Source: Malachius bipustulatus (Eukaryota; Arthropoda; Insecta; Coleoptera; Melyridae). From it: a stretch of DNA of 64,000 bases. A program made the position numbers and the translations under genes. How positions within the stretch are numbered: the first letter of the stretch is position 1; each line of letters starts with the position of its first letter. The DNA lies in NCBI GenBank assembly GCA_910589415.1, contig OU342636.1, forward strand, positions 4,508,437-4,572,436, in the 5' to 3' direction. A model generated the notes under the pieces. The model was not told the DNA's origin. It was given only the letters and a program-made list of their open reading frames with translations, and ran no database searches. Below are positions 11,553 through 23,300 of the stretch, in pieces.

Positions 11553-11824
11553 TATTTCAAAGTATACAAGTACATACAGTGCGTTAAAAAATTGTCAGCT
11601 GTCTTTTTAGCAGCTGCTTTCACGCCAGTCAAGGTAAGTCTTTCACGCTCCCTGTTTCAGTAAATTTTATCCTACTTATTAGGTACTGAAGACATACTAA
11701 TGGGCGGCCTATCTGGATGTTCTTCATTAAATAAATACAAAGCTTCAGCGTGAGATCTTAATCGATCTCCGAATCCAATCATCATCAAAACTTCAATCTT
11801 TTCTTTTTCCTTTAAATGAGCCAT

Positions 11825-13068
11825 TTTTAAAATTTCTACAGTTTTTAATTTCGACAAAAAAAAAAAAGATACGCTAATCCTATACGCTAAGTAAGTATCT
11901 TTTTTAATTTTAATCTTTATTAATTTGCTATCTAAAGAAAGATTCAGGAGCAATAAATGCGTACATCAAGCATATAGGTAGGTACTCGTGATTCGAACAT
12001 ACACGAAATCCAAGGGAACAGTAGCAGTGTCAGTGCTAATAATGATCAATAATAATAATCTATCCCTATAGGGATAGATCATTATCCTATATGATACTAA
12101 AATAGGTATAATTATTATTTAACAAAAACTAAAGGTAGAAAATAGGTCACCTAGTTGTCAAGTCTTCTTGTTGTAGAGGTTAATAGGGAGACTTTGACCT
12201 TCAAATCCCTATTTTATGAAAATCGTTAATAACTTTCTTCTTCTTATACTGAAGTATAAGCTATTTGGTGTCAAATTAAAGAGGATGTGAAGACTTATTC
12301 AAAAAACATCATTTTGATTCAATTCTTTTTTAGCAAAAATTGTCGGATATAATATCCTGCTAAGTATCCGGATATATATCCTCAAAAATAGATAGCCGGC
12401 TATTTAACAACACTAAGATCTATTATGGAAAAATCTGTAGTTTTTTTCCGAAAAAAATAAAATGAAATTTTTACAAATTTTTTCGATGTTATTGATTTTC
12501 ATGTTTTTTTTTTTGTACCAAACGACAAAAAACAATATGGCGGCTATAAGAAAAACAAAAGTTGACAATGAAAACTCTAGGATTTAGTTGGCCTCGAAAA
12601 TTTTTAAACCGTTAAATGGATAGCTGTTGCCGAATAATGCAAGCCTACAAAGAATTATTTATTTATTCCTGACAATAAAAAAGATATGAGGAATCTCATG
12701 GTGTAGTCTTAGAACCACGTGACGTCACAAGACCGGAACGCAGCCTGCGCGTCATCGTCTATCATACCGTTTAGCAAACAGCTGATGGGGTGCGTTCATT
12801 CATGTAGTCTCCTGTTGGAGTGATTTACGTCATTACGTCAGAGCGATGCGTGTGTGTCAGCGAGTGTGCTCAGGCTTAGAGTGAGTTTAAATTTTGAAAT
12901 TACTGCTAGGAGTGCTGGGGGTAGTCTCTCGGCCATTACTGCTGTATGCTGTACCAATTTTATCAATGCGCTCAACTTTACTACTTTTATGCACCTTACC
13001 ACAAACCTACCTACCCTTATTTGATAAAAAAAAAACAACCAGCAGGAATTCAAAATTTAATTGAAGAA
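11825..13068. other. no gene recognised; one perfect 22-bp palindrome
   Basis: The palindrome centred on CCCTATAGGG occupies 12058-12079. Several TAGGTAGGTA motifs and a GTGACGTCAC (near 12720) are present. No open frame with recognisable content. Confidence 0.4.
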
Positions 13069-13073
13069 AAAAT

Positions 13074-13341
13074 TGTTGTTTTTTTATTTTCAAATATTTA
13101 AGTTACAATGTATTATGAATGGGAATTCATTTTTGTTAGGTTTGTTTATTATGTTCAGTTGGTAGTAAGTAGTCACTAGAATTAAAAAAAGAAGAGTGTA
13201 TTTGGTTATAATGGAAATCAAGATGGCCGTTGATTCTATGGTCGAGAATTGAGATGATTGTATACTTTGTTACTTTATTTTTATTATAAATAAACAGTTA
13301 TTATTCTTCAGATTGATGTGTAATTATTAAAGAATTCATCA
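13074..13341 (+). repeat. copia 5' LTR
   Basis: 268 bp, TGTTG...TCATCA. It contains an AATAAA (near 13290) that can serve as poly(A) signal. By eye no difference from the 3' LTR was seen. Confidence 0.95.
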
Positions 13342-13357
13342 GGTTATGGGTCCAGGC
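13342..13357 (+). promoter_or_regulatory. copia primer-binding site
   Basis: GGTTATGGGTCCAGGC directly after the LTR has the form used by copia elements, which prime from an internal fragment of initiator methionine tRNA. Confidence 0.7.
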
Positions 13358-13546
13358 ATGCAAAATCGCAAGTAGTTTGTGACAAAATTAGGTATATCAA
13401 TCTGAACGAGATAACATTGCGAGTAGGCAAAGAAAAGTAGTTTTCTTTGAGTGGGAAAGAATACGAGACAAGGTGTTGCTTTCGAGAAAGAAAATTACAA
13501 GAAGTTCATTTTGTGATTAAAAATTGGAGAAGAAAATAAAGTAACT

Positions 13547-14222
13547 ATGGATGGTTTACCAGTGAGTCTCACAAAATTAAATGATGGGAATTATCAATTA
13601 TGGAAGCATCAAGTAAAATTATTGTTGAAAGCAAAGAGGGTATGGTTTACTATTGAAGAAGAAAAACCTGAGCGGCCGAATGCGAATGCAACAGTTGATG
13701 AAAAAACAGCGCAGCTGAAATTAATATCAACTTATGAAGAAAAAAGCGCTGTAGCAGCATCAATAATATTGACATCATTAGATCCTAGCCAAGGCCAGCA
13801 AGTCATAAATATAGATGAAGCAAGGGAAATGTGGTTGAAGTTGCAACAAATTCATGAAGGAAAAGTTTCCTCTCGCCGTGTCAATTTAAGATTGGATCTG
13901 AGCACGATAAAGAAAAAGGAAGAAGAAAATCTAGAACAGTTTCTAGCCAGAGGTCAATATATTCGAGATCAATTAGCTCAGTGTGGATCAATAATCGAAG
14001 ACGAAGAGTACTTTGGACTTATGTTGAATGGTTTACCGAAACAATATAATATTGTAAGGCTGCAAATGAAATCAGCTGGTCTAGAAAAAATGACAATGGA
14101 AGGATTTCGAAGCGGATTAAAAGCACAAGAGGATGAATTATCCTTACTAGAAATTGAAGAAAAACTGGAAGCTGCAAATTTAGCTGCGAAAGAGAATCAG
14201 AAAAGGACACAAAGATGTATTA
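13547..14222 (+). pseudogene. copia gag, N-terminal part, cut by a MITE
   Basis: ATG at 13547 opens a UBN2/DUF4219-type copia Gag (LNDGNYQLWKHQVKLLLKA near the start, then MWLKLQQIHEG and LNGLPKQYN). Gag forms the particle around the element's RNA. After about 225 residues the frame runs into a MITE at 14223 and stops at 14248. The zinc knuckle that should follow (CWVCNKTGHFARNC) lies beyond the insertion at 15955-15996. Insert plus duplication is 1721 bp, which puts that knuckle in the gag frame once discounted, so the copy was one continuous gag-pol frame before the hit. Confidence 0.85.
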
Positions 14223-15940
14223 CAGCCAATATTATAAACGCTGGTTAAGGAAGATAACTCGGAGTTAGTCCCTATCTGCCAGTTAAAAGAGCAACAGGTG
14301 TATTATAAAGCTTTTTTCAGCTCTCAAGGTTAACTTTTTAACTGCCAGATAACTTTAACTCGTAGTTTGCATGGATAACCTTACTATTCGGTTTTATAAA
14401 GCTATTTTTATCTTGGTTAGGTTAAAGTAGCCGGTTAACTTTGCCTATCTGACCGATAAAGTTAACCGTCAGATTTCCGCCGGTTAAAGTGGTAAACTGG
14501 CATATTATTTTGTTGAATATTAAGGTAATTCTTATTGGATCTTAGTTTTTATAGGTTTACATCCTCCCTAATTGATAAAATTTTGAGTGTGAGTTTTCTA
14601 ATAATGAAATAATTTCAATGTTAACTTGAAAATAACTTTTAATAAGTATACTTACCTAAATTAATATTTATTTTAATTTTTTTTTTATTTATGAATTTTA
14701 CCATAGGTAGGTATGAAAATATAAGTAAACACTGCCCTTTTTAATAAAAAGCCAAGTTACAATTTCACAATTAGGTATTATCACTTTAACTAAAGGGTAG
14801 GTAGGTATAGGTAGATAAATGATTTATAAAAAAACGATATTCAGATATGAAAATGAAAAACTAGACACTTTAATCTATTCGACAATAAAATAACAGAAAA
14901 TTGTAAGCCATACATTTATTCAGTTAATAAAAAAATCCACTAATCAACAAATAGGTATAGGTAGGTACATTTTATAAACCCTTCTTTCCTTCTTTCCATG
15001 TGGACCAAAAAACTATTACTCGAAACTCGAACCGAACGTTGTAGGTAGGTACATAGTATTCTTCGATGTCTCATAATGTGGAATAAAAATTAAGTTTTGT
15101 AAATAAATACTTAGGTACTAGGTTCTGACTGCTCTCAGTCTCAACCAAGCTATAGTTTACTTTATGTAGGTACTTAGGTAGGTACTTCGTACTTCATTTT
15201 ATTCATTTTTGACTACGAATAGCGCTGCTCTGAAATGGAAGCGGCGGCCGACGGACCGACGAACACTGGACTGGACTGGAGTACTGGGACTTGGGCATTA
15301 AGGGGGCATTGCTCTTGGTCTGGGACACTGGACTGGTTAAGGCCGACGCATTAGGCAGAGCCCCGATCGTCCCTTTTCGCCTGACATTTTTACGAATTAT
15401 TATTATTTTATGCAATCTTCAGTCTTCCGTTGGCCGTTGTTGAGTGTTTTGATTGATTTGATTAGCTTGTAACTGGAAAACGCTCACTGGTTTTATTACT
15501 TATGTGTCGCAGTCCATTTTTCACGATTCAATTTTCACTTATTAATTATCACTCGCCGTGTGCCGAGAATGAATATTGATTACAAACAATAAAATAACGG
15601 TAGACAGTAATAAATGCAGATTTGATAATGTTTATTGTTTATTTTCTAAAACCTAACCTTGTCATTATACGAACGAAACGAATTAAATTCAGAACTGTCA
15701 CTACTGTCAGATCTTATATTTAATTCCCTGGAATGTCACCCGAATAGCGCTTCGTTCGAAGTTCGTGTAGGCTCGTCGCCAACGTAGAGTTAAATATGTC
15801 CGACTTCCGGCGATAGCTAACCGCGAGCTAGGCTCGGGGATATCTTGCTTTATAATACGCAAGCGGAAACTTAACTCGGAGTTAGTGTTATCTGCCAGAT
15901 AACTAACTATCTACTTAACCAGCGTTTATAATATCGGCTG
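14223..15940. mobile_element. 1.7-kb MITE inside copia gag, TTA target duplication
   Basis: CAGCC(A/G)ATATTATAAACG at the left and its complement at the right, TTA at 14220-14222 and 15941-15943. Subterminal AACTCCGAGTTA and CCGGTTAA motifs recur near both ends. No transposase was recognised. The 3-bp TWA duplication suggests PIF/Harbinger. Confidence 0.85.
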
Positions 15941-15943
15941 TTA

Positions 15944-18900
15944 GAGATATTAATTGTTGGGTATGTAATAAAACAGGACATTTTGCCAGAAATTGTTATA
16001 AGCGAGCTGATCGTTCACCGCAAAGTTTTAACAGAAATACAAATGATCGTCAGTACGAAAGAAGTGAAAACAGATATCGAGGAAGTGAAGAGAGAGAAGA
16101 AAGAGTAAACAGTGCAACTTGTGGGAGTTATGAAAGTGCAATGAAAATCACTGATACCAATTCGAAGTCAAATAGTTGGTACATTGACTCTGGGGCTACA
16201 AGCCATATGACCCACAATAAGTCGGCATTCATAAATTTAATAGAAAGTTATATTGATGAAGTGAAGTTGCCTGATGGAAGCTTCATCAAAGTAAAAGGAA
16301 TGGGAACAATAAGAGTAGAAACAACCGATGAAAATTGCAAATACCAATATTTAAAAATATCAGATGTATTATATGTTCCTGAAATACGAGAGAACTTATT
16401 GTCTGTGAGTGTTTTTGAGAAGAAAAAATTCATAACTTCATTTGAAAATGGTACTTGTAAAATAAGAAGTAAAAGTAATGATTTGATGTTAACTGGGACA
16501 AGAATAAATAATTTATATGAAGCAAATATAACCCTAGCAGTTAATTCAAAAACGGAGGTAATTGTTAATAAAGTACAAGAGATCAGTGCGCAAACTTGGC
16601 ACAGAAGATTTGGCCATCAAAGTATGTCCACTCTAAATAAAATGAAATCACAAGACATGGTTAAAGGGTTAAAATTTGTTGATAATGAGTTTACATGCAC
16701 CGATTGCATACAGGGAAAAGCAACTAGAAAACCATTTGTCACACATGATACAATAACTACCACTGATGTTTTGCAACTAGTGCACATGGATTTATGTGGA
16801 CCAATGAAAACACTGTCAATTGCTCAATCAAAGTACATGTATGTTCTGGTTGATGATTATACAAGAAAGATTTTTATATATTTTTTGAAAACAAAAGATG
16901 AAGTTTTCGACAAGTTTAAAATTTTTAAATCAGAAGTAGAAAACCAAACCGGGAGAAAAATCAAGCGAATTAGAAGTGACAATGGAGGTGAGTTTGTGAA
17001 CACAAAGTTTGGTAACTATTTAAGAAATTGTGGAATAAAGCACGAAAGAACAGTGCCATACAATCCAGAAGAAAATGGCGTCGCCGAAAGAACTAACAGA
17101 ACCTTAATTCAGATGGTAAGGTGTATGTTAATAGATTCCAAATTGCCACAAAAGTTTTGGGCTGAAGCAGCCTATCATGCAGTATATCTGAAGAACAGGA
17201 CATTTATGAAAAAGATAGAAAAAACTCCAGAAGAAAGTTTTTCAAAAAAGAAACCAAACGTAGAGAATCTGAAGATATTTGGTTCTTTGGCTTATTATTT
17301 GATCGAAAAACAAAGTCAAAGAAAATTTGATCCAGTATCAAGAAAAGCAATATTTGTAGGTTATGACCATACTTCAAAACATTATAGAGTATACAGTGAA
17401 GAGCGAGAAACAGTAATTATTGTTAGAGATGTCAAGATAATTGAAAACCAAAAAGGTGCACCGATTCTATTCCAAAATGTTAAAAATAATGAAGACGAAC
17501 AAATTGTACAATATATACCGATATATCCAGAACAAAGTGAGTATAATGAAGTTGAAGATCGAAATATTGAACTTATCACTGAATTCAACGACGAAGACCA
17601 AGAAAATAATGAAGCGGAAAATTATAATGAAAGAGATGTGGAATATGAAAACAATGAAGTAAACAATGATAACGATAGACGTGAAGAATACAAAGATAAT
17701 GACTCAAGTTGCTCTGAAATAGATGACGGTGCAAAAGACACAAGTAGTCAAGACCCTACTTATGAAGTCAGTGATATTAATCCAGAACCAAGTTCGACAC
17801 TTACTCGAAGATCAAACAGAATTCAACAAAAAAGGGGGAATGTCAATTTGGTAGCAGAAGAAGACATTCCTAGTACATATAACGAAGCTCTGGAATCAAT
17901 AAATAAAGAACAATGGAAAATTGCAATTAATAATGAAGTAAAATCACACGAAGACAACAAAACTTGGAAAATTGTTGATAGACCAAATAATAAGAATATA
18001 ATTGATTCAAAATGGGTATTTAAAATAAAAGACAATTTTGGTTCGAATAAGTTTAAAGCGAGATTAGTAGCTCGGGGATTCAATCAAATAAAAGGAGAAA
18101 ATTATGACGAAGTTTTTTCACCAGTTTTGAGGTTAAACACATTACGTGCAGTCATAGCATTGGCAGTAGAAGAAGAGCTTGATTTATACCAATATGATGT
18201 AACAACAGCCTATTTAAACGGAAAACTGCAAGAAGAAATATATATGGAAATCCCAGACGGAATATTTGGCGACCGAAAAACCAAAGTCTGTAAACTGGAA
18301 AAGGGCTTATATGGCTTAAAACAAAGTGGTAAAACCTGGTACAGTACTAATTAGAGAAAAATTAAAAACTATCGGATTTATAGAATTATATTCTGAACCA
18401 TGTGTGTTCTTGTATACAGATGAGAGCAATTATATTGTTTTATGCCTTTATGTGGATGACATTTTAATTGCTGCTAATTCAAGAAGACAAGTTGATATTG
18501 TAATTAGATCATTAAACGAAACATTTGAAGTCAAGTCAATGGGAGAGGCAAAATATCTACTGGGATGGGAAATTGAACGAAACAAACAAGAAGGAACTCT
18601 ATTTATTACACAGCAGAAATATATAAACAAAATACTACGAAGATTTTATATGGAAGATTGTAAAGGGGCAAATACGTCAATGGAATCTTATGTCGAAGAA
18701 TTTGATACCGAAAATGATGAAGAAAATACAAAACAGTATCCTTATCAAAAATTAATTGGAAGTTTGATGTATCTGTCACAAGGCACAAGGCCTGACATCA
18801 CATTCGCTGTAACATATCTGAGTCAATTTAATAATAATTTCAAAGAAAAACATTGGAGGCAGGCAAAGTTTATATTAAGATATCTCAAACAAACTCAGAG

Positions 18901-19423
18901 CCTGGGAATAAAATATGAGAAGGGGTCAAAACTAATAACTGGCTATAGTGATTCCAGCTGGAATAATGCAGAAGATGCAAAAAGTTTTTCAGGTTATATA
19001 TTCTTATTAGCAGGAGCCGCAATAACATGGCAATGTAAGAAACAGGCAGTTGTAGCACTCAGCACTTGTGAAAGTGAATTCATATCAATGACGGATGCAG
19101 TGAAGGAATGTCTATGGCTGAAAAAACTGTTTGCAGAACTGAAGCAAGAGAAATATTTGGGAAGACATCTTGTTTTAAAGTGCGATAATCAAGCGGCAAT
19201 AAAAATGATGGCAAATAACATGTTCCACTCCAGAACAAAGCATATTCAAAGAAAATATTTATTTATTCGAGATGAAGTTGAAAGAAACAACATAAAAATT
19301 GAGTACGTGGAAACGAAGGAGATGATCGCTGATTTTTTAACAAAGCCAGTCACTAAAGGAGTCTTAAATAAATGTAGAGTTGATTCCGGGATAAAAGAAA
19401 GTGTTATTGATGATGATGATTGA
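15944..19423 (+). pseudogene. copia pol with zinc knuckle, protease, integrase, RT and RNase H; one frameshift
   Basis: In order: zinc knuckle CX2CX4HX4C (15955-15996), protease WYIDSGATSHM (near 16177), integrase HHCC start (HRRFGH... CTDC) and core DDYTRK / RSDNGGEF / NPEENGVAERTNRT (about 16780-17110), reverse transcriptase from WVFKIKDNF, YGLKQ (about 18310), then after a frameshift LYVDDILIA (about 18450), and RNase H with STCESEF, CDNQAAI and HSRTKHIQRK. The first frame stops at 18352-18354. The second is open from 18326 to 19423, offset by one base near 18342. Everything else looks intact, so the frameshift is probably young. Confidence 0.9.
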
Positions 19424-19448
19424 ACTTTAATATTTAAAATGGGGGGAA

Positions 19449-19716
19449 TGTTGTTTTTTTATTTTCAAATATTTAAGTTACAATGTATTATGAATGGGAA
19501 TTCATTTTTGTTAGGTTTGTTTATTATGTTCAGTTGGTAGTAAGTAGTCACTAGAATTAAAAAAAGAAGAGTGTATTTGGTTATAATGGAAATCAAGATG
19601 GCCGTTGATTCTATGGTCGAGAATTGAGATGATTGTATACTTTGTTACTTTATTTTTATTATAAATAAACAGTTATTATTCTTCAGATTGATGTGTAATT
19701 ATTAAAGAATTCATCA
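19449..19716 (+). repeat. copia 3' LTR
   Basis: 268 bp, preceded by the polypurine tract AAATGGGGGGAA and followed by the target duplication AAAAT. No difference from the 5' LTR was found by eye. Confidence 0.95.
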
Positions 19717-20033
19717 AAAATTAGTCCAACTTTATTTTTTTACGTCACTTCACTTGACTTGAGAATTTTTCTTTACGATTACGAATCACGATTACGATTC
19801 GATTCGATTATGATACGTTCCGAATGCGCATGTCGAGCATTTATCGCCGGTGTGTGGGAAACGGCGATTCTGGGGCGCTCGGAGTGATCGTATTGGCGTA
19901 ATTTATGAACGACAGTTTATTGAGCGAGCAAACACCCGGTCGATTTTATGAACGGTTTTGCGCGAACTGTGACTGTGACGCGGACGCCACGACGCCAGTG
20001 TGACACTGTGCGACCTTTATGAACGCACCCCTG

Positions 20034-20302
20034 GTTCGAGTGTTTCAAGAGTCGAGACTTCGATCTTCGATTTTTTCGAGTTAGATGATCACAATCACAA
20101 CTTTTTTTTATTTTTCATTTTCAATTTTTCATCACAACAGTCACAACACAACTCTGAGCTGCTGTGCTGTTTGCTGTTTAGTTTTTGTATTGTATGAACG
20201 TATGTACGATTGTTAAGTTTTACATAAAAGGCAGGAATTTAAATTTTCGAGCGATAGTTTTAAATGCTTATGGGTGGAAAATAATCTTTTCAAAGATTCG
20301 AC
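20034..20302 (+). promoter_or_regulatory. TFAM upstream region
   Basis: Only about 270 bp separate the end of repeat-like sequence (CACCCCTG at 20033) from the TFAM start codon. No TATA box or known element was assigned. The region must hold the 5' UTR and proximal promoter unless a non-coding first exon lies further upstream. Confidence 0.4.
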
Positions 20303-20370
20303 ATGGCTATTCCTGGCTTATTTAACAAACTAAAGACAGCATTTTGGCAGACAAATGTCTGCTTGAATAG
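20303..20370 (+). CDS. TFAM: TFAM exon 1 (presequence)
   Basis: ATG at 20303 and donor GTTTGT at 20371. Codes for the first 22 residues plus two bases of an Arg codon. In-frame continuation into exon 2 gives RTSVNLHSLFATKA, completing a typical mitochondrial leader. Confidence 0.88.
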
Positions 20371-23300
20371 GTTTGTATTTTTCCTTTTACTTTATTATCA
20401 CTGGGCACATTGCCAAATTAAGTAATTATTATTTGTTTTTTTAGGACATCAGTTAATTTACATTCGCTTTTTGCAACAAAAGCTTCTGATCTTAATGACA
20501 AAAAGGGAATACAAATTCCCGATAAACCGAAAAAGCCAACAACTCCGTTTTTCAAGTTCTTATTTGAACATAGACCCAAAGTTATCACTTCAAATCCAAG
20601 TTTGAAGCTTATAGAGGTCACAAAGAAATGTGCAGAAGATTGGAATAAGTTACAGGAAAGTGAAAAAAACAGATTTGTTAAGGTTTATAAGGAAGAAATG
20701 GAAGAATATACCAAACAAATTGTCGATTATACTAAAAATCTTTCAGATGATCAGATATCAGCAATTAAAGAATTGAAACAACAAAAGAGGAGCGAGAGGG
20801 AAAAGAAGCGTATAAGGAAGGTAAGTTCCATGTTTTTGCAGAATCTATAGCATACTACAAGTACAGTGGCCTTATTCCATTGAACATATAATTCTGGAAC
20901 AATAGATTGGGGTAAAGGTGCTCTATCGCGACGGTTTGACCCCTAAGCTGGCTCCGCTCCACTTTATCTGCTTGCTCCGAGCCGACAGGCTCCTCAGCGT
21001 TGCCACATTAAATCCGTGTCTCCGTTCTCCTACGGCCTTAAAGTGTCATTTTTGGTTACAAATAATATTAAAACACTTATTTGCTGCAGTAAGTCACCAT
21101 GAAAAAAAAACCTACCCTGACCAAAGACCTGACGGAACCGGTAGCTACTATTACGGTCTCATGCGGAAGCGTCCAGGTCTGCAGAACGTAGGAGAAGGGC
21201 TTGCATATGGCACCGCTGAGAACTTGTCGGAGCGTAGCAAGCAGAGAGACAGTGGAGGGAGGCCAGCGTAGGGGTGAAACCGTCGCGATACAGCACCTTT
21301 ACCTAGATTGGTATCTGAATATTTGCATAGCTGAGTGTGGCCCATACCAACTTAAACTATGCCTGCTGCTATTGACAGCGTCTTATCATGTGAGCAAATG
21401 AATACTTAGGTCGTGTTTATAATCCACACTTGGCTTGAACTTGGGCAGGAGATCGACTCAAGTCGAGAAATGTATTTTATAACTGACTCTCGCCCTCTGA
21501 GCACAGCAACTGCGTACATCTAGCGGACGCCAACTCGAGTCAAGTCCAAGATAGCTTGCTACCTGTCTTGAGCACGACTTAGGTGTTGGTATAAACTCAC
21601 AATTTTGCAGGAGCGTTTGTTAATTTTTTAAGATTCTAACATTTCGACTATTATGTATTTTTATTTTTTTTACCAAGAGCATCGATTGATGATTCTAATG
21701 TTTTATAGTCGATTCGTCATGAAATGATGTCCCTTAAAAGACAATGGTGTCAGGGAAAATCCTGCATCCAAATCCTGTATTTTTCTAAAAAAAAAAAAAT
21801 GGATGACAAGACAAGTCCAACAAAATTTCAAATATTTATTGTTGTGGTGGGAATACATGTCTGGGGTTGCTTTCTCCTCACTCTTGATTTCGAATCAACA
21901 ACACACCTAATTTGTGTAATATTTATTGTATTTTTAATTTAATTTTTAATATCTGACAATTTCTACTTCATCGTCTTGTGTGATTTTTTTATTATTATTC
22001 AGTTGTCAATAGTAACTCGCCAGTGCAACCTATTTGAGTTTTATATCACAACATAAGCCGGGGCCCATTGAAACCCCGTGTTTCAATATAAAAATAATTA
22101 TTAAATAATGACATTTTGTAAAAATTCTCAAATATTAGTTACATACAATTGACCAAAGTATAAAATTATCATAGAAAATAACTAACTATAAAACTTCTTA
22201 ATTGAACATTAACCTCGACATTAACAAATGAATATAAATTAACTTTAACATAAACCAAATGCAAGTGTTTTTAAATCACTCTGATTCACTTAGGGACAAA
22301 TTTCCTGGATGCGCCCTAAACGCCATAGCTGAGGGGGTAGATCTCGGGGTAGATTATCTTCCATGAGAGAACTAACTGACCAGTAAGCTCTTGGTAGGGA
22401 ACCTTCTTGAATTTCCATTTTGATCTCTGCTGTAGAGTATTAAGGTAGTCCCTGGACCATTGATTCCAGAACTGCTGAGTGAGTCGTTGTAGATGTTTGA
22501 ATCGATTATTGTAAGTAATATATAATTCCATGACTTGTGGTACTGACTTCATAGGACCACCAATTAAAAAATGTCCAGGACTTATAGCATTGAGGTCAGG
22601 TGGATCCGTGGAAAGTGGATATAAGGGTCTAGAATTTATTGAAGCCTCAATCTGACATAAAACAGTAGAAAATTCCTCAAAAGTTAAGTGGCTTTTATGA
22701 CAGACTCGCTTCAAATGAGTTTTTACCGCCTTAACCTCTGATTCCCAAAGGCCACTTGTGATGTGGTGAACGACTTGGAATAAATTTCCAGATGATTTTA
22801 TTTTCTAAGAGGTAATTTTGAACTTCTGTTTGTAATGACGACTTATAAATTTCCTCTAACTCATTATTTGCACCCTTGAAATTAGTAGCATTATCGGAAA
22901 ATATTTTCCTACAAAGACCTCGACGAGACACAAACCTCTTTAAACAATTTATAAATGAAGCGGTGGATAGATCACTTACTAGCTCCAAGTGTAGGTTAAG
23001 CAAGGTTACTTGATTTATTTGGGTGCCTATTGGAACGCCAATTATCACTTGTGCGATCAACAGGTTTGCTAGTTGAAGCACTAATACTATTTTTAGAGAA
23101 ATGTTCTCTATGTTTATAATTATTAATTGCACTCACATTAGACTGATTTATTTATTTTTTAGTTACTACACTACTTTCCATTGATCTAACAATATCAATT
23201 GCTTCATTCAATTTTAAATCAGAATGTATCAGAATGTAGTTTTTCTTGTACTCGTGTGTCACGAATACCTAATACAATTCGGTCATGTATTAGCACGTCT

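Larger units (their letters stand above)
8988..11630. mobile_element. inverted-repeat element with GACTGGCGTGA ends, carrying two further elements
   Basis: Left arm 8988-9075 (GACTGGCGTGA, AGCTGCTAAAAAGA, TTTTTTAACGCACTGTA) matches in inverse 10781-11630 once the MITE 10793-11552 is set aside. It sits inside a transposase frame. Flanks share only AA, so the target duplication is unsettled. Non-autonomous. Confidence 0.7.
8160..11824 (-). pseudogene. mariner-type DDE transposase (DUF4817 N-terminus), decayed and split by an insertion
   Basis: The N-terminal part at 11824-11672 reads MAHLKEKEKIEVLMMIGFG then FNEEHPDRPPIS, the helix-turn-helix (DUF4817) start common in insect Tc1/mariner-type transposases. 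After an ETGSVKDLP stretch the frame is cut by the element 8988-11630. It resumes at about 8985 (LAKIPDDNKLNVLREV, ENPHTS-like), then the DDE part IWFQQDGAPPHF (near 8500) and DWPACSPDLT plus a CGYLKS box (near 8320-8400). Many frameshifts and stops make it dead. Such transposases bind the terminal repeats and cut and paste the element at TA. Confidence 0.75.
13074..19716 (+). mobile_element. copia-type LTR retrotransposon, recent but defective, TSD AAAAT
   Basis: Two 268-bp LTRs (TG...CA) that look identical, flanked by AAAAT at 13069-13073 and 19717-19721. A copia-type primer site GGTTATGGGTCCAGG follows the left LTR and a polypurine tract (AAATGGGGGGAA) precedes the right one. Internal order is gag, zinc knuckle, protease, integrase, reverse transcriptase, RNase H, as in Ty1/copia. 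A 1.7-kb MITE interrupts gag and a one-base frameshift breaks reverse transcriptase. It lies just upstream of TFAM on the same strand. Confidence 0.95.

Noticed and set aside
17382..18083. Minus-strand open frames inside copia pol
   Set aside because: Shadow frames of an AT-rich coding region. The plus-strand pol motifs are unambiguous.
20918..21401. Open frames of 64-117 aa in TFAM intron 2
   Set aside because: They lie across the arms of a MITE with an 8-bp target duplication and have no recognisable domain.
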